From: Spirochaeta africana DSM 8902
GTDB taxonomy: Bacteria; Spirochaetota; Spirochaetia; DSM-27196; DSM-8902
Direction: 5' to 3'
DNA: 64,000 nucleotides
Assembly (NCBI RefSeq): GCF_000242595.2
Contig: NC_017098.1
Location: 124,001 to 188,000 of the forward strand
The translations under genes and the position numbers were made by a program. The notes under the pieces are model-generated. The model worked only from the letters and a program-made list of their open reading frames with translations. It did not search any database and was not told the DNA's origin. Below are positions 51,120 to 60,375 of the stretch, in pieces (the stretch's first letter is position 1; each line of letters opens with the position of its first letter).

Positions 51120-51677
51120 ATGGTATTTACCACTGCAGTCTGGCGCGGCATTGTTATGGCGCTGTCGTATTCGTTCCGCCTGAGCGAGCAGGAGCAGCGA
51201 CAGCTGTACGAGCATCGGTTCTCCCGCCTGCTGGCGTTCACCCCGTTCTTTGCCGAGTGCGATCAACCCATGTTCACGGCCATTGATCATATCTCCAGCA
51301 ACATGGTAGCCAGCCGCGGCGCGGAGTCGTTGTCCGACCATAGCGAAGAGGACAACACCTATCCGGAGCATCGCATCCAGCGGCTGTTCACCCACAGCGG
51401 CGGGGATTCGCAGATACTCAAGCGCCACCGGGCCCTGGTGACCCTGTTCCTCGCCGCCGGCTACCATCGTGATCGTGAGTACGACGATCGTGTCGGGATC
51501 TACAATCCCTTCAACGCCGGCGTCTGGAACTGGCAGGATCTGCACGACCATTACTACGGAATCCTGCAGTCGATTCCCTGCCCCGAGATGGACGAGATAT
51601 TCAGCTATGCGGATGTGAATGACCCGAGTTCCTACTGGACCGAGACCAGGAGTATGGTGCCGCAGTCGCGAACATAG
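51120..51677 (+). CDS. hypothetical soluble protein
   Basis: A 185-aa protein that I do not recognise; AGGAGG precedes the ATG. It is rich in His, Tyr and Asp. Noted features: SFRLSEQEQRQLYEHRFSRL, a central HRALVTLFLAAGYHRDREYDD and C-terminal NWQDLHDHYYGIL. It has no clear membrane helix or signal peptide. It lies 68 bp after the aminopeptidase gene and 12 bp before the LuxR-type gene, so the latter two may be cotranscribed. Confidence 0.72.
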   Translation: MVFTTAVWRGIVMALSYSFRLSEQEQRQLYEHRFSRLLAFTPFFAECDQPMFTAIDHISSNMVASRGAESLSDHSEEDNTYPEHRIQRLFTHSGGDSQILKRHRALVTLFLAAGYHRDREYDDRVGIYNPFNAGVWNWQDLHDHYYGILQSIPCPEMDEIFSYADVNDPSSYWTETRSMVPQSRT

Positions 51678-51689
51678 TACACTGCATGG

Positions 51690-52556
51690 GTGAAACACCG
51701 AATCGACAGTGTACGACTGATCGGCCGCATGGCCGCCGGGGTGGGCTTCGCCGCCTCGCTGATGAATATCCTGAATATCCTGTTTCTGAAGGGGGGTGCC
51801 CCCCCGGATCTGCTGGTACCGACGGTCCTGCATCCGGCCGGTGCGGCAGTCGCACTGCTGTTGATTCAGCGCATCAACCTCCGTGCCGCCCAGGCAGCGC
51901 AGGCTATCCTGGTACTGCTGATCGGCCTGATTGCCATGGAGGAATATCCCGAGGCAATCTACGGACATGCGTTTCTGCTGCTGGGCTGGATCATGCTGGT
52001 GCAGTACCGTCTGCTGGAGGGTAAACGCCTGCTGGTTGCCACCGGTGCCCTGCTGGCAGCTGCCCTGGCAGCGATCAGCATCGGCATCGCACGCGGGGTA
52101 TTCAATCTTACCTGGGTCAGCGCCTTTAACATTATCATGTTCGATGTCTTTGTGATGTCGGTCGGTGCGGTGCTGTACCGGGATACCCTGCGCAGCTATC
52201 TCGACAAGATCCGTTTCACCGACACCCTGCGGCGGCAGCGCAGCCTGGATCGCAAGGTCCGTGAGATAGAGGCTGAGCGAGAGCGCTATCTGAAGCGTGT
52301 TGCCGAGCTGGAGCAGCAGCTCACCGCTGTGCGTACCGAGATGAAGCCCTTCCCCCTGCAGGAACGCGGTATAACCCCGGCCGAGAGCGAGGTAATCCGG
52401 GTGTTGGTGGAGCGGCAGTGCTCCGATGCCGATATCGCTTCGGTACTGGGCAAATCCCTGGCTACAGTACGGGTACAGATGCGCTCGATCTTCGAAAAGC
52501 TCGGGGTCGAGAGCCGCGTACAGGTTATCGAGCTGTGCCGCTACAACTGGGACTGA
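51690..52556 (+). CDS. membrane-bound LuxR-type transcriptional regulator
   Basis: A 288-aa protein with GTG start. Five to six hydrophobic helices occupy residues about 10-170 (GRMAAGVGFAASLMNILNILF, AILVLLIGLIAME, FLLLGWIMLVQYRLL, LLAAALAAISIGIA). A coiled coil of about 50 residues follows (RKVREIEAERERYLKRVAELEQQL), then a C-terminal LuxR HTH (ITPAESEVIRVLVERQCSDADIASVLGKSLATVRVQMRSIFEKLGV). It would bind DNA while embedded in the membrane. It precedes the chemosensory operon and may control it. Confidence 0.83.
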   Translation: MKHRIDSVRLIGRMAAGVGFAASLMNILNILFLKGGAPPDLLVPTVLHPAGAAVALLLIQRINLRAAQAAQAILVLLIGLIAMEEYPEAIYGHAFLLLGWIMLVQYRLLEGKRLLVATGALLAAALAAISIGIARGVFNLTWVSAFNIIMFDVFVMSVGAVLYRDTLRSYLDKIRFTDTLRRQRSLDRKVREIEAERERYLKRVAELEQQLTAVRTEMKPFPLQERGITPAESEVIRVLVERQCSDADIASVLGKSLATVRVQMRSIFEKLGVESRVQVIELCRYNWD

Positions 52557-52604
52557 TCCTGGCCATGCAGCGCCAGGGATTGTATTCCTGGATGACTTTT
52601 CTCT

Positions 52605-52633
52605 TTGCGAATCTCCCGGTTTTCTCCTACACT
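52605..52633 (+). promoter_or_regulatory. putative promoter of the MCP-STAS-CheA operon
   Basis: TTGCGA (52605-52610), 17-bp spacer, TACACT (52628-52633), followed by GGGAGAG before the start codon at 52656. Confidence 0.6.
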
Positions 52634-52655
52634 GAAATAATAAGGGAGAGATTAT

Positions 52656-54806
52656 ATGCAGGGATTCAAGACATTGCGCGGGCGCATGATGGCGCTGTTC
52701 GGCGGCATGGCCGCCGCATTATTGCTGGTGCTGGCGGGGATATTGCTGTGGCAGGTGGGGCGCGCGCAGCGCACTACCATCGATGAACTCGCCACCGAGA
52801 TAGTCGAGGCTCGCGCCGCCGAGGTCGGGCGCTGGCTCGATGGTCACATCAACGAGGTGCGCGGCCTGAGTAATCTGAACATCATCCGTGAGGGTGATTT
52901 CGAGGCCATCGCGGAGTATGTGACCGGACGGGCGACTACCCTGAACGATGAGCATCTGCAGATTTTCTTTGCGGATACCACCGGCAGCTTTATCACCAGC
53001 GGCAATGAACGCGGCAGTGTTGCAGCCAGGGATTATTTCCAGGAGATTATCACTGACGGTGCCCCTGATGCAGTGAGTCAGGCCCTGGAAAGCGTCTCTA
53101 CCGATGACGATATTATCGTGGTCGCCAGTGCGGTTGTTGGTTTCGATGGAGAATTGGTAGGGCTGATGGGAGCAACCATCACCCTGAATATGTTCAGCGA
53201 GATTGTCGGGGGTATGCGATTTGGTGAGGATGGTGTCGGAATGATCGTAGACGGCGAAGGTCTGGTTGCCGCGCATCCAGATGCGGCTATCCGGATGCAG
53301 CTTAACCTGCTTGATGCGCCGAATTTCCCCGGGCTGGATGCTATCGGGCGAGCGATCGTGCAGGGGCTGCCCGGGGAAATGGATTATCAGCGTGATGACG
53401 GTACGCGCATGCACGCAATATTTTCACCGGTTCCTGGTTCACCCAACTGGGCAGTTGCCTACCTGATCCCTTACAGCGACCTGAACGCAGCGATCTACCG
53501 CCTCAGCTGGATTATATCGCTGCTGGTTGCCGGGACGATCGGGGTTATGCTGATCGCCGCCATGGTGGTGGCCAACCTTACCGCCCGCCCGATTGTGGAG
53601 TCGGTAGCCCAGGCCCAGACTATCGCCCAGGGGGATCTTACCCGGGAAATACCGCCGGTGTATCTGCAGCGGCGCGACGAGATCGGCACCCTGGCCAAGG
53701 CGCTGGACAGCATGCAGGAGCAGCTGACCGATGTGGTGCAGAGCATCCAGCAGACCGCCGAGTATGTCTCGGCCGGCAGCCGCGAGATGAGCGATGCTGC
53801 CCAGGAGGTCTCCAATGGTTCCGAGCAGCTCTCCTCTACCGCCCAGGAGCTGAGTCAGGGAACCAGCCAGCAGGCGGCCTCGGTCGAGCAGGTCTCGGCA
53901 TCTATGGAGCAGATGGCGGCCAATATCCAGCAGAGCGCGGACAACGCCATGGCGACCGAGCAGATCGCCAATCAGTCGGCCGATGAGGCCGAGCAGGGCG
54001 GCAAGGCGGTCGGTGAGACCGTGGTGGCGATGAAGCAGATCGCCGAGAAGATCGCGATCATCGAGGATATCGCGCGCGAGACGAATATGCTGTCCCTGAA
54101 TGCGGCCATCGAGGCTGCCCGGGCCGGTGAGCACGGCAAGGGGTTTGCGGTGGTGGCGGCGCAGGTGCGCAAACTGGCCGAGAACTCCAGCAAGGCAGCC
54201 GGCGAGATCAGCAACCTTTCCACCCACTCGGTCAAGATCGCCGAGGAGGCCGGGCAGATGCTGGAACGGATTGTGCCGAACATCCGCAAGACAGCCGAAC
54301 TGGTGCAGGAGATCAGTGCCTCCAGTCGCGAGATGAACTCCGGGGCCGGTCAGGTGAACGCGGCGGTCAGTCAGCTGGACCAGGTGGTGCAGCAGAGCTC
54401 GGCATCGGCCGAACAGGTTGCCTCTACCAGCGAGGAGCAGTCCAGCCAGACCGAGCAGATGGCAGCTACCGCCGAGCAGCTTTCCGCCCAGGCCCGGCAG
54501 CTGGAAGAGGTTATTGCCTTCTTCAAGACCGCTGCCAGGCAGGCCGGCGCGCTGCCTGGCCCGCAGCCTTCTCCCCGGTCCGGTGAGCGTAGTGGAGAGC
54601 GAGCCGGTGATCGCGGTGCACGGGATGCCCGGGCTGCATCCAGCCCGTCCCGCGGTGCCGCCACCGCCGCCCGCACCAGGGAGGCGGCTGCACCGGCCTC
54701 CCCGAGAGCCGGTGAGCGCCATCAGCCGCGCCCGAAACAGACCGGAATCACTCTGGCCCAGCGCCCGTTACTGAATGATGACGATGCTGATTTCGAGGAG
54801 TTTTAG
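52656..54806 (+). CDS. methyl-accepting chemotaxis protein with dCache-like sensor
   Basis: A 716-aa chemoreceptor. TM1 about 13-33. Periplasmic Cache-type domain about 35-285 ([50 protein letters not shown]). TM2 about 288-310, HAMP about 310-365, signalling domain with tip [42 protein letters not shown]. The last 75 residues are a Pro/Arg/Ala-rich disordered tail ending DDDADFEEF, unusual in length and charge. It starts the operon; the STAS gene begins on the base after its stop codon. Confidence 0.93.
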   Translation: MQGFKTLRGRMMALFGGMAAALLLVLAGILLWQVGRAQRTTIDELATEIVEARAAEVGRWLDGHINEVRGLSNLNIIREGDFEAIAEYVTGRATTLNDEHLQIFFADTTGSFITSGNERGSVAARDYFQEIITDGAPDAVSQALESVSTDDDIIVVASAVVGFDGELVGLMGATITLNMFSEIVGGMRFGEDGVGMIVDGEGLVAAHPDAAIRMQLNLLDAPNFPGLDAIGRAIVQGLPGEMDYQRDDGTRMHAIFSPVPGSPNWAVAYLIPYSDLNAAIYRLSWIISLLVAGTIGVMLIAAMVVANLTARPIVESVAQAQTIAQGDLTREIPPVYLQRRDEIGTLAKALDSMQEQLTDVVQSIQQTAEYVSAGSREMSDAAQEVSNGSEQLSSTAQELSQGTSQQAASVEQVSASMEQMAANIQQSADNAMATEQIANQSADEAEQGGKAVGETVVAMKQIAEKIAIIEDIARETNMLSLNAAIEAARAGEHGKGFAVVAAQVRKLAENSSKAAGEISNLSTHSVKIAEEAGQMLERIVPNIRKTAELVQEISASSREMNSGAGQVNAAVSQLDQVVQQSSASAEQVASTSEEQSSQTEQMAATAEQLSAQARQLEEVIAFFKTAARQAGALPGPQPSPRSGERSGERAGDRGARDARAASSPSRGAATAARTREAAAPASPRAGERHQPRPKQTGITLAQRPLLNDDDADFEEF

Positions 54807-55112
54807 GTGCAGGTTGAGCGAACCGAGGGCGGGGATCGCACCCTGGTAAGGATTACCGGCAGTGTCGGGATCCAGGATATTGCCGAACTGCACCGCGAGC
54901 TGATTCCGGCGCTGCGGTCGGGTGCGGTCTGCATCGACACCAGCGGGGTTACCGCTGCAGATTTCTCGCTGGTCCAGCTGCTGGCTGCTGCCCGCAGGGA
55001 TGCGGTGCGGCGGGGCGTCCCGCTGGATCTGGAGCAGCACCTGGGCACGGCCGTCCGGGAGGCTGCGGCACGCAGCGGACTTGCCCACCGGATCGACGGG
55101 AAGGCAGGGTGA
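54807..55112 (+). CDS. STAS-domain protein in a chemosensory operon
   Basis: A 101-aa protein with GTG start immediately after the MCP stop. The STAS pattern is clear: RTLVRITGSVGIQDIAELHRELIPAL, CIDTSGVTAADFSLVQLLAAARRDA. The usual phosphorylated Ser/Thr position reads AADFS, so Ser is offset and phosphorylation is uncertain. Located between the MCP and cheA genes, it likely links receptor signalling to a partner-switching or adaptor function. Confidence 0.85.
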   Translation: MQVERTEGGDRTLVRITGSVGIQDIAELHRELIPALRSGAVCIDTSGVTAADFSLVQLLAAARRDAVRRGVPLDLEQHLGTAVREAAARSGLAHRIDGKAG

Positions 55113-55116
55113 GAGC

Positions 55117-57162
55117 ATGAATGTCCCCAACACCATCTTTATAGACGAAACCACCGAAATTCTTGCCCAGCTCGAGCAGGATGTGGTCTCCCTCGAGCAG
55201 TCCCCGCATGATGCAGATCTGCTGAACCGCATGTTCCGCGGGATTCATACCATCAAGGGATCAGGGGGTATGTTCGGGTTTGATTACCTGTCCGAACAGG
55301 CCCATGTAATGGAGAATGTGTTCGACCGGCTGCGCGACCGGGAGCTCCAGGTAACCAGGCAGATCATCGATCTGACCCTGCAGGGTATCGATCAGCTCAA
55401 GCTGATGCTGCAGGATCCCGACGAGCACCCCCGGACCGCAGGCTGGGATCAGCTGGCCGAGGGCACGACCGGTGCCGCCACAAGCGATGCTCCCCCGGCG
55501 ACCCCTGACAGCACGGAGGCTACGTTCGGGGTATACCACATCTATTTTCGCCCGGATCCGCAGCTGATGATGCACGGCGCCCGTCCCTTGCTGCTGATTC
55601 AGGAGCTGGAGGAACTGGGGGAGGTGCGGGTAACCGCCGATGATGCTGCTATTCCGGATTTCGAGTCGCTTGATCCCGAGCAGTGTCTGTGCAGCTTTGA
55701 TATCCTGCTGGCCGGCGAGATTCCGGAACAGGATATCCGGGATGTATTCATGTTTGTGGAGCACGGCGCCGAGCTGCGCATTCGGCGGATCGCCATTAGC
55801 CAGGATGACCCGCAGGAACTGCCGCGACTGGGCGAGATCCTGCAGCAGCGAACCGGCATCAGCGATGAACAGATGCAGCGTATCCTGGATGAACAGCAGC
55901 GCTACCTCAAGCTGGGCGAACTGGCGGTGGCCAAGGGCTACGTGCGCAAAGAGGATGTCGACGGGGCCCTGCAGGAGCAGCGCTTTGTACGTGAACAGGC
56001 TGCCCGGCACAGTCAGGCCAGCAGCAGCCTGCGCATCCCCGGTGCCAAGGTGGATGCAGCGGTGAATCTGGTGGGGGAGCTGGTGACCATGCAGGCACGG
56101 CTCAGCCGTCGTGCCCATGAACTGCAGGACCCCCTGATGGGGAGCATTGTCGAGGGGCTGGAGCTGCTGGTCGCCGATCTGCGCCAGGGGGTGATGAGCA
56201 TGCGGCTGGTGCCGCTGCAGGACACCTTTCTGGGGTTTCGCCGACTGGTGCGTGATCTGGCCAACGACACCGGCAAGGCCCTGAATCTGGAGCTCAGCGG
56301 CGGCGAGACCGAGATGGACAAGCTGGTGATCGATCGCCTTAAGGGTCCGCTGGTGCACCTGATTCGCAACTGCGCCGATCACGGGATCGAGGGTGCCGAG
56401 CAGCGTGCCGGGGCCGGCAAGCCTGTCGAGGGAACCATCAGGATTGCCGCCCGCTACATCGGCTCCCAGGTAGAGATAGAGATCGCCGACGACGGCGGCG
56501 GGGTGGATCTGGAGCGAGTGCGCCGCAAGGCGGTCGAGCGCGGCATACTTGCCGAGGGGGAGGTCCTGGAGCCGGGTGATGTGCTGGCAATCCTGGCTGC
56601 CCCGGGCTTCAGCACCAGTGAGCAGGTCTCCTCGGTGTCAGGTCGTGGTGTCGGGATGGACGCGGTGCAGATGGAGGTCGAGGCGCTGTCCGGCCAGCTG
56701 TCCATGGACAGCACCGAAGGCCAGGGAACGGTCTTTCGCATCCGGCTGCCGCTTACCCTGGCGATTATCGACAGCCTGCTGGTTCGGGTGGGACAGGAGT
56801 TTTTTACCATCCATCTGAGCGATGTTGATGAATGCTTTATCCTGCGGGATGCCCCCCAGGTCCTGGGGACCCGGAAAAGGATCACCAGTCACAACGGGGC
56901 AGCACTGCCGTATATCGATCTGCGACAGCACCTCGGGCTGCCGGGGACTACCCCGCAGATCGCCAATGTGGTAGTATCGGCCGCCGCCGGTCAGCCGGTC
57001 GGGATTGTGGTCGACCAGATCGTCGGCCAGTCGCAGGCAGTGATCAAACCCCTGAGCGGGGCGGTGCACACCGCCCCCGAGATCAGCGGTTCGACCATCC
57101 TTGGCGACGGCGGGATATCATTTATCCTGGATATTGTACGACTGGTAGGGAGCCTCTCGTAA
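55117..57162 (+). CDS. cheA: chemotaxis histidine kinase CheA
   Basis: A 681-aa kinase; ATG at 55117, 4 bp after the STAS gene. P1/Hpt domain with phosphoacceptor His44 (IHTIKGSGGMFGF). P2-like region about 140-240 (FGVYHIYFRPDPQLMMHG). A helical linker follows, then P3 dimerisation (about 305-375: RIPGAKVDAAVNLVGELVTMQARLS), P4 ATPase (LIRNCADHGIE N box, ADDGGGVDLERVRRKA, GRGVGMDAV) and a P5 CheW-like domain from about 545. It phosphorylates a response regulator not encoded nearby; no cheW, cheY, cheB or cheR gene is visible. Its last 45 bp overlap the convergent omptin gene. Confidence 0.94.
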   Translation: MNVPNTIFIDETTEILAQLEQDVVSLEQSPHDADLLNRMFRGIHTIKGSGGMFGFDYLSEQAHVMENVFDRLRDRELQVTRQIIDLTLQGIDQLKLMLQDPDEHPRTAGWDQLAEGTTGAATSDAPPATPDSTEATFGVYHIYFRPDPQLMMHGARPLLLIQELEELGEVRVTADDAAIPDFESLDPEQCLCSFDILLAGEIPEQDIRDVFMFVEHGAELRIRRIAISQDDPQELPRLGEILQQRTGISDEQMQRILDEQQRYLKLGELAVAKGYVRKEDVDGALQEQRFVREQAARHSQASSSLRIPGAKVDAAVNLVGELVTMQARLSRRAHELQDPLMGSIVEGLELLVADLRQGVMSMRLVPLQDTFLGFRRLVRDLANDTGKALNLELSGGETEMDKLVIDRLKGPLVHLIRNCADHGIEGAEQRAGAGKPVEGTIRIAARYIGSQVEIEIADDGGGVDLERVRRKAVERGILAEGEVLEPGDVLAILAAPGFSTSEQVSSVSGRGVGMDAVQMEVEALSGQLSMDSTEGQGTVFRIRLPLTLAIIDSLLVRVGQEFFTIHLSDVDECFILRDAPQVLGTRKRITSHNGAALPYIDLRQHLGLPGTTPQIANVVVSAAAGQPVGIVVDQIVGQSQAVIKPLSGAVHTAPEISGSTILGDGGISFILDIVRLVGSLS

Positions 57163-58152
57163 CAGCGACCCGAACAGGCTTATCCCGGTCGAGATCCGGA
57201 CCCGGCGCAGTGAGGCGCCGGCGGTGCCGGCCGGAAACACCTGCCCGCTGTCGGTGGGCATGGCGCGGGCGGAACCGCGAAACTCCGGCACCAGTTCCCC
57301 GGTGATCTCTACCCAGAAAAGGCTGGCATCAGAGGCGCGTATACCAATGCGTAATCCGCCGGCGATGAACTGTCCGCCCCGGGGATAGTCGTAGAACTCG
57401 ATACCGCCGCTTCCCCCATCCTCGCGTCGATAATGGTGATCGACCGCATCGACGACCACCAGCGGGCTGTACTGCCCGTCCAGCTGCAGCATAATGCGGG
57501 GGTAGGGCTCTGCTGCTACACTTACCCCGATGTACGGGATGCGATGGTGTTGCCGGTAGCTGATTACGGTACCAAAGAACTCACCGCTGGAGCTCGGGTA
57601 GGTGTAGCTGCCGTCGCGGGCGTCAAAGGTTATGTAGCGCTGGGTATAGCCGGCACGGGGTGCCAGCAGCCAGCGGTTGCCGTAATAGCGCCAACCCATA
57701 TGCAGATCGGCAGCATATCCCCCCAGTACATAGTTGTCATGATCCGAGCGGTGCGTAGGGGACTGCTGATCATCGGGATCCAGCCGTTGCTCTCCGGGTA
57801 TCCAGTCCCGATCGGTCATGCCGCCGGATCGCCCGGGCAGTAAAGCGGCAAAGCCGCCCCCGGTAAAAATGCCGTAGCCAAGCTCGATCTCGCCCTGTAG
57901 ACCAAACTCGATCACATTGTCGATATCCCAGTCGAGCTGGCTCAGCAGATCTGCATCGGGTACCGATGTTTCACTGTCATAGACATATTCGCCAGCGCGG
58001 CCCCAGCTGATGCCGGTGTAGGCTTCCAGGCGCAGGCGTGCCGGTTCCGGCGTGAACAGCTCAGTGGCAGCTGTCGGCAGGGAGAGCAACATCAAAAGAA
58101 CAACCCCGGCTGCAGGAAGCCAGCGGACCGATACATGCTTCAGGTTTCTCAC
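57118..58152 (-). CDS. omptin-family outer-membrane protease
   Basis: A 344-aa protein with a signal peptide (about 1-29, ending PTAATE). Omptin signatures: SQLDWDIDNV near 71-80, GGMTDRDWIPG with Asp114 and Asp116 (counterparts of OmpT Asp83/Asp85), LLAPRAGYTQRYITFDARDGSYTY, RIPYIGVSVAAEPYPRI, and VVDAVDHHYR with Asp238 and His240 (counterparts of Asp210/His212). All four catalytic residues thus appear present. Predicted 10-stranded barrel with an outward-facing active site. Longer than E. coli OmpT, with extra residues in loops. Omptins are best known in Gammaproteobacteria, so transfer is possible. Confidence 0.85.
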   Translation of the reverse strand: MRNLKHVSVRWLPAAGVVLLMLLSLPTAATELFTPEPARLRLEAYTGISWGRAGEYVYDSETSVPDADLLSQLDWDIDNVIEFGLQGEIELGYGIFTGGGFAALLPGRSGGMTDRDWIPGEQRLDPDDQQSPTHRSDHDNYVLGGYAADLHMGWRYYGNRWLLAPRAGYTQRYITFDARDGSYTYPSSSGEFFGTVISYRQHHRIPYIGVSVAAEPYPRIMLQLDGQYSPLVVVDAVDHHYRREDGGSGGIEFYDYPRGGQFIAGGLRIGIRASDASLFWVEITGELVPEFRGSARAMPTDSGQVFPAGTAGASLRRVRISTGISLFGSLLREAPYQSYNIQDK

Positions 58153-58263
58153 AACTGTCCTGTATCATGCAGTATTATCTTTCTCGCGACAAGGTGTTCT
58201 CGAACCGACGCCAGTTCGGGAGTGCTGGAGTTGCACAGGCGCCGGTGCGCCGGTACACTTTCC

Positions 58264-58358
58264 TTAGTGACGCCAGTTTTGTTGTTGGCCCTCTGAGGCG
58301 GCGATAGCAGCCTTCTTAAGCCTTCTCAGGCCCAGAACAACAAAACTGGCGTCACTAA
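58264..58358. mobile_element. MITE-like 95-bp element related to the insertion sequence
   Basis: Perfect 23-bp inverted ends beginning TTAGTGACGCCAGTTTTG and ending CAAAACTGGCGTCACTAA, with a partly self-complementary middle. The TGACGCCAnTTTTGTT core and the following CCC(A)TCT(C/G)AGG match the left end of the insertion sequence at 10511. It holds no ORF. It lies between the divergent omptin and PH-domain genes and ends 26 bp before the latter's start. Either mobilised by that transposase or a derived repeat. Confidence 0.78.
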
Positions 58359-58384
58359 AGAGTGGTTATCTACGGGAGCAGTAT

Positions 58385-58870
58385 ATGAATCAACAGGAAG
58401 AGTGGGGCCAGGCCCTGTCCCCCCGGGCAAAAACGGTGTGGGCTGTTCGATCAGCAGTCATCGGACTGGGAATCTCCGGCGCAACCGCCGCTGCCGCGAT
58501 ACTGTGGTGGCCGCAGCCAGGTGTGCTGACCGGGATAGCTGCCGGGGGTGCGCTGCTGGTGCTGTGGCTCGTGTCCGGCAGTGTTATGGTGCCGCAGGTT
58601 CGCTGGCGCATCTGGCGCTATCGGATCGATCCCGACCGGATTCAGCTGCGCCGCGGGTTGCTGATTCGTACCCACGCCAGTATACCGGCTGCCCGGGTGC
58701 AGCATGCCGATACCAGTCAGGGGCCGCTGTTGCGGCTGTTCGGGCTTGCCAGGGTGCAGATATTTACCGCCGGCAGCACCCATGAGATTCCGGTGCTGCC
58801 AGAGGCTGCGGCGACCGATCTGTGCGAGCAGATTGTGGCAATTGCCAACCGGAGTGGCGACGATGTCTGA
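58385..58870 (+). CDS. bPH_2/YdbS-like membrane protein
   Basis: A 161-aa protein with two N-terminal helices (SAVIGLGISGATAAAAILWW, GVLTGIAAGGALLVLWLVSG) and a bacterial PH domain: WRIWRYRIDPDRIQLRRGLLIRTHASIPAARVQHADTSQGPLLRLFGLARVQIFTAGS type sequence, the YdbS signature. Overlaps the following YdbT-like gene by 8 bp; the pair is usually found together. Role of the family is poorly known; linked to envelope stress or export in some bacteria. Confidence 0.87.
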   Translation: MNQQEEWGQALSPRAKTVWAVRSAVIGLGISGATAAAAILWWPQPGVLTGIAAGGALLVLWLVSGSVMVPQVRWRIWRYRIDPDRIQLRRGLLIRTHASIPAARVQHADTSQGPLLRLFGLARVQIFTAGSTHEIPVLPEAAATDLCEQIVAIANRSGDDV

Positions 58871-60374
58871 GCGGCTCCACTGGTATGCGATCGTTCACCG
58901 CAGTGTCTCGGCGACTGCCGGGATTATCCCGTTTCTGCTCATCCCGATTTTTCTTACCAGTCCCGAGGATTTTCGCCCGCTGCGACTGCTGCTGGCACTC
59001 GGATTCCTGATTGCCCTGCTGCTGCCAGCCCTGGGCTGGAACACGGTGTGGTGGCGCCGATTCCGTTACAGCGCCGACAGCGGCGGGATCCAGCTGACCT
59101 GGGGTATTGTAATCCGCCGTCAGCGCAGTGCCGCCCTGGATCGCATCCAGCGGGTCACGACCACGACCGGGCCGGTGATGCGCCGGCTTGGGGTAACCTC
59201 GCTGCATATCGAAACTGCCGGCGGCAGCGAGGAGCCGGAGATCCACCTTCCTTCGGTAAGCCGCGAGGAGGCCCGTCGACTGCAGCAGCTGCTGTCCCCG
59301 CTGCAGCAGGCAGACGGCGACGAAATATATGGTGGCGAGACATCTGCCAGCGAGATAGCCAGCGGGGCGCTATCCGACAGCGGGTTATCCGACGGGGTGC
59401 CCGCGGCGACCATCGGGGATGCTGTCGCCTCACTCAGCCCGGATCGCCGGACCGCGGCGGTGGCTGATTTCCGTTTGCGCCTGCGGGACATGATTATCGC
59501 CGGTTTTACCTCCGGTGGAGCGCTGGCGATCCTGGGGGTGCTGATCGTCGCCTACGTCGAGCTGCGCAGTGCGGTGCCCGAGGAGTGGGAGCATCGGGTG
59601 CTGGCTTTGTTCCCGAATCCGGTCTGGGCCGCTGCGGCAATCCTGGCAGTGCTGCTGGCAATCTCCTGGTGTATCGCCTCGCTGCTGCAGATCGAGGCCT
59701 TCTGGGGGTTTCACGCCGTCAGGAGGGGCGGGCATATCAGTATCCGCCGTGGCCTGATCAGTGAACGTACCACTGAACTGGATGTTTCGCGCATTCATGC
59801 GGTAACCGTGGTGGAGGCCCCGCTGCGGGCCCTGCTTGGCCGGGCAACGGTCAAGCTGCAGGTTGCCGGGCAAAGCGGCAGTATGGGTATGGACAGTGCC
59901 AAGCTGCTGCCGATTGTGCCGCGCACCGAGATTCCGGCCGCAATCTCGGCGTTGCTGCCGGAATATGCGGTGGAGCAGCCGCTGACACCGCTGCCGCCAT
60001 CAGCCTTCTGGGGATACCTGCTGCGCGGGCTGCCGACGGCAGTACTGCTCGCCGCGGCAGGCGGCTACTTCCTGCACCCCCTGTTCTGGCTGTTCCCGAT
60101 GGTGGCGCTGCTGTGGGCCTTCGCGGCCTGGCGCGATGGCGGGATGTCTGGCGTGCAGGTGCTGGCGCTGCGACGGCGCCTGTGGTCCCGGCGTACCATG
60201 ATACTGCACCGGCGTCGGGTGCAGGCAGTCGAGGAGCTGCGTTCACCCCTGCAGCGGCTGCTGGGGCTGGCCAGTCTGCGGGTTTATGCTGCTGCCGGGA
60301 GCATGACCGTACACGGGCTTGCACTGCCGACGGTGTCCCGGGCTGCTGCCTGGGTGTACCGGGAGCAGGGCTGA
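58863..60374 (+). CDS. YdbT-like multi-PH-domain membrane protein
   Basis: A 503-aa partner. Start at 58863 (MSERLHWYAIVHRSV); the longer frame upstream is a shadow. It holds three bPH_2 repeats (WGIVIRRQRSAALDRIQRVTT near 75-95, RGLISERTTELDVSRIHAVTV near 300, RRLWSRRTMILHRRRVQAVEEL near 438), each preceded by paired membrane helices, as in YdbT. A low-complexity Ser/Gly/Asp segment lies about 155-200. Cotranscribed with the YdbS-like gene and apaH. Confidence 0.87.
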   Translation: MSERLHWYAIVHRSVSATAGIIPFLLIPIFLTSPEDFRPLRLLLALGFLIALLLPALGWNTVWWRRFRYSADSGGIQLTWGIVIRRQRSAALDRIQRVTTTTGPVMRRLGVTSLHIETAGGSEEPEIHLPSVSREEARRLQQLLSPLQQADGDEIYGGETSASEIASGALSDSGLSDGVPAATIGDAVASLSPDRRTAAVADFRLRLRDMIIAGFTSGGALAILGVLIVAYVELRSAVPEEWEHRVLALFPNPVWAAAAILAVLLAISWCIASLLQIEAFWGFHAVRRGGHISIRRGLISERTTELDVSRIHAVTVVEAPLRALLGRATVKLQVAGQSGSMGMDSAKLLPIVPRTEIPAAISALLPEYAVEQPLTPLPPSAFWGYLLRGLPTAVLLAAAGGYFLHPLFWLFPMVALLWAFAAWRDGGMSGVQVLALRRRLWSRRTMILHRRRVQAVEELRSPLQRLLGLASLRVYAAAGSMTVHGLALPTVSRAAAWVYREQG

Positions 60375-60375
60375 T

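Noticed and set aside
53439-54722. 427-aa Leu/Gly-rich open frame antisense to the MCP gene
   Set aside because: The repetitive composition mirrors the MCP heptads; no start signal.
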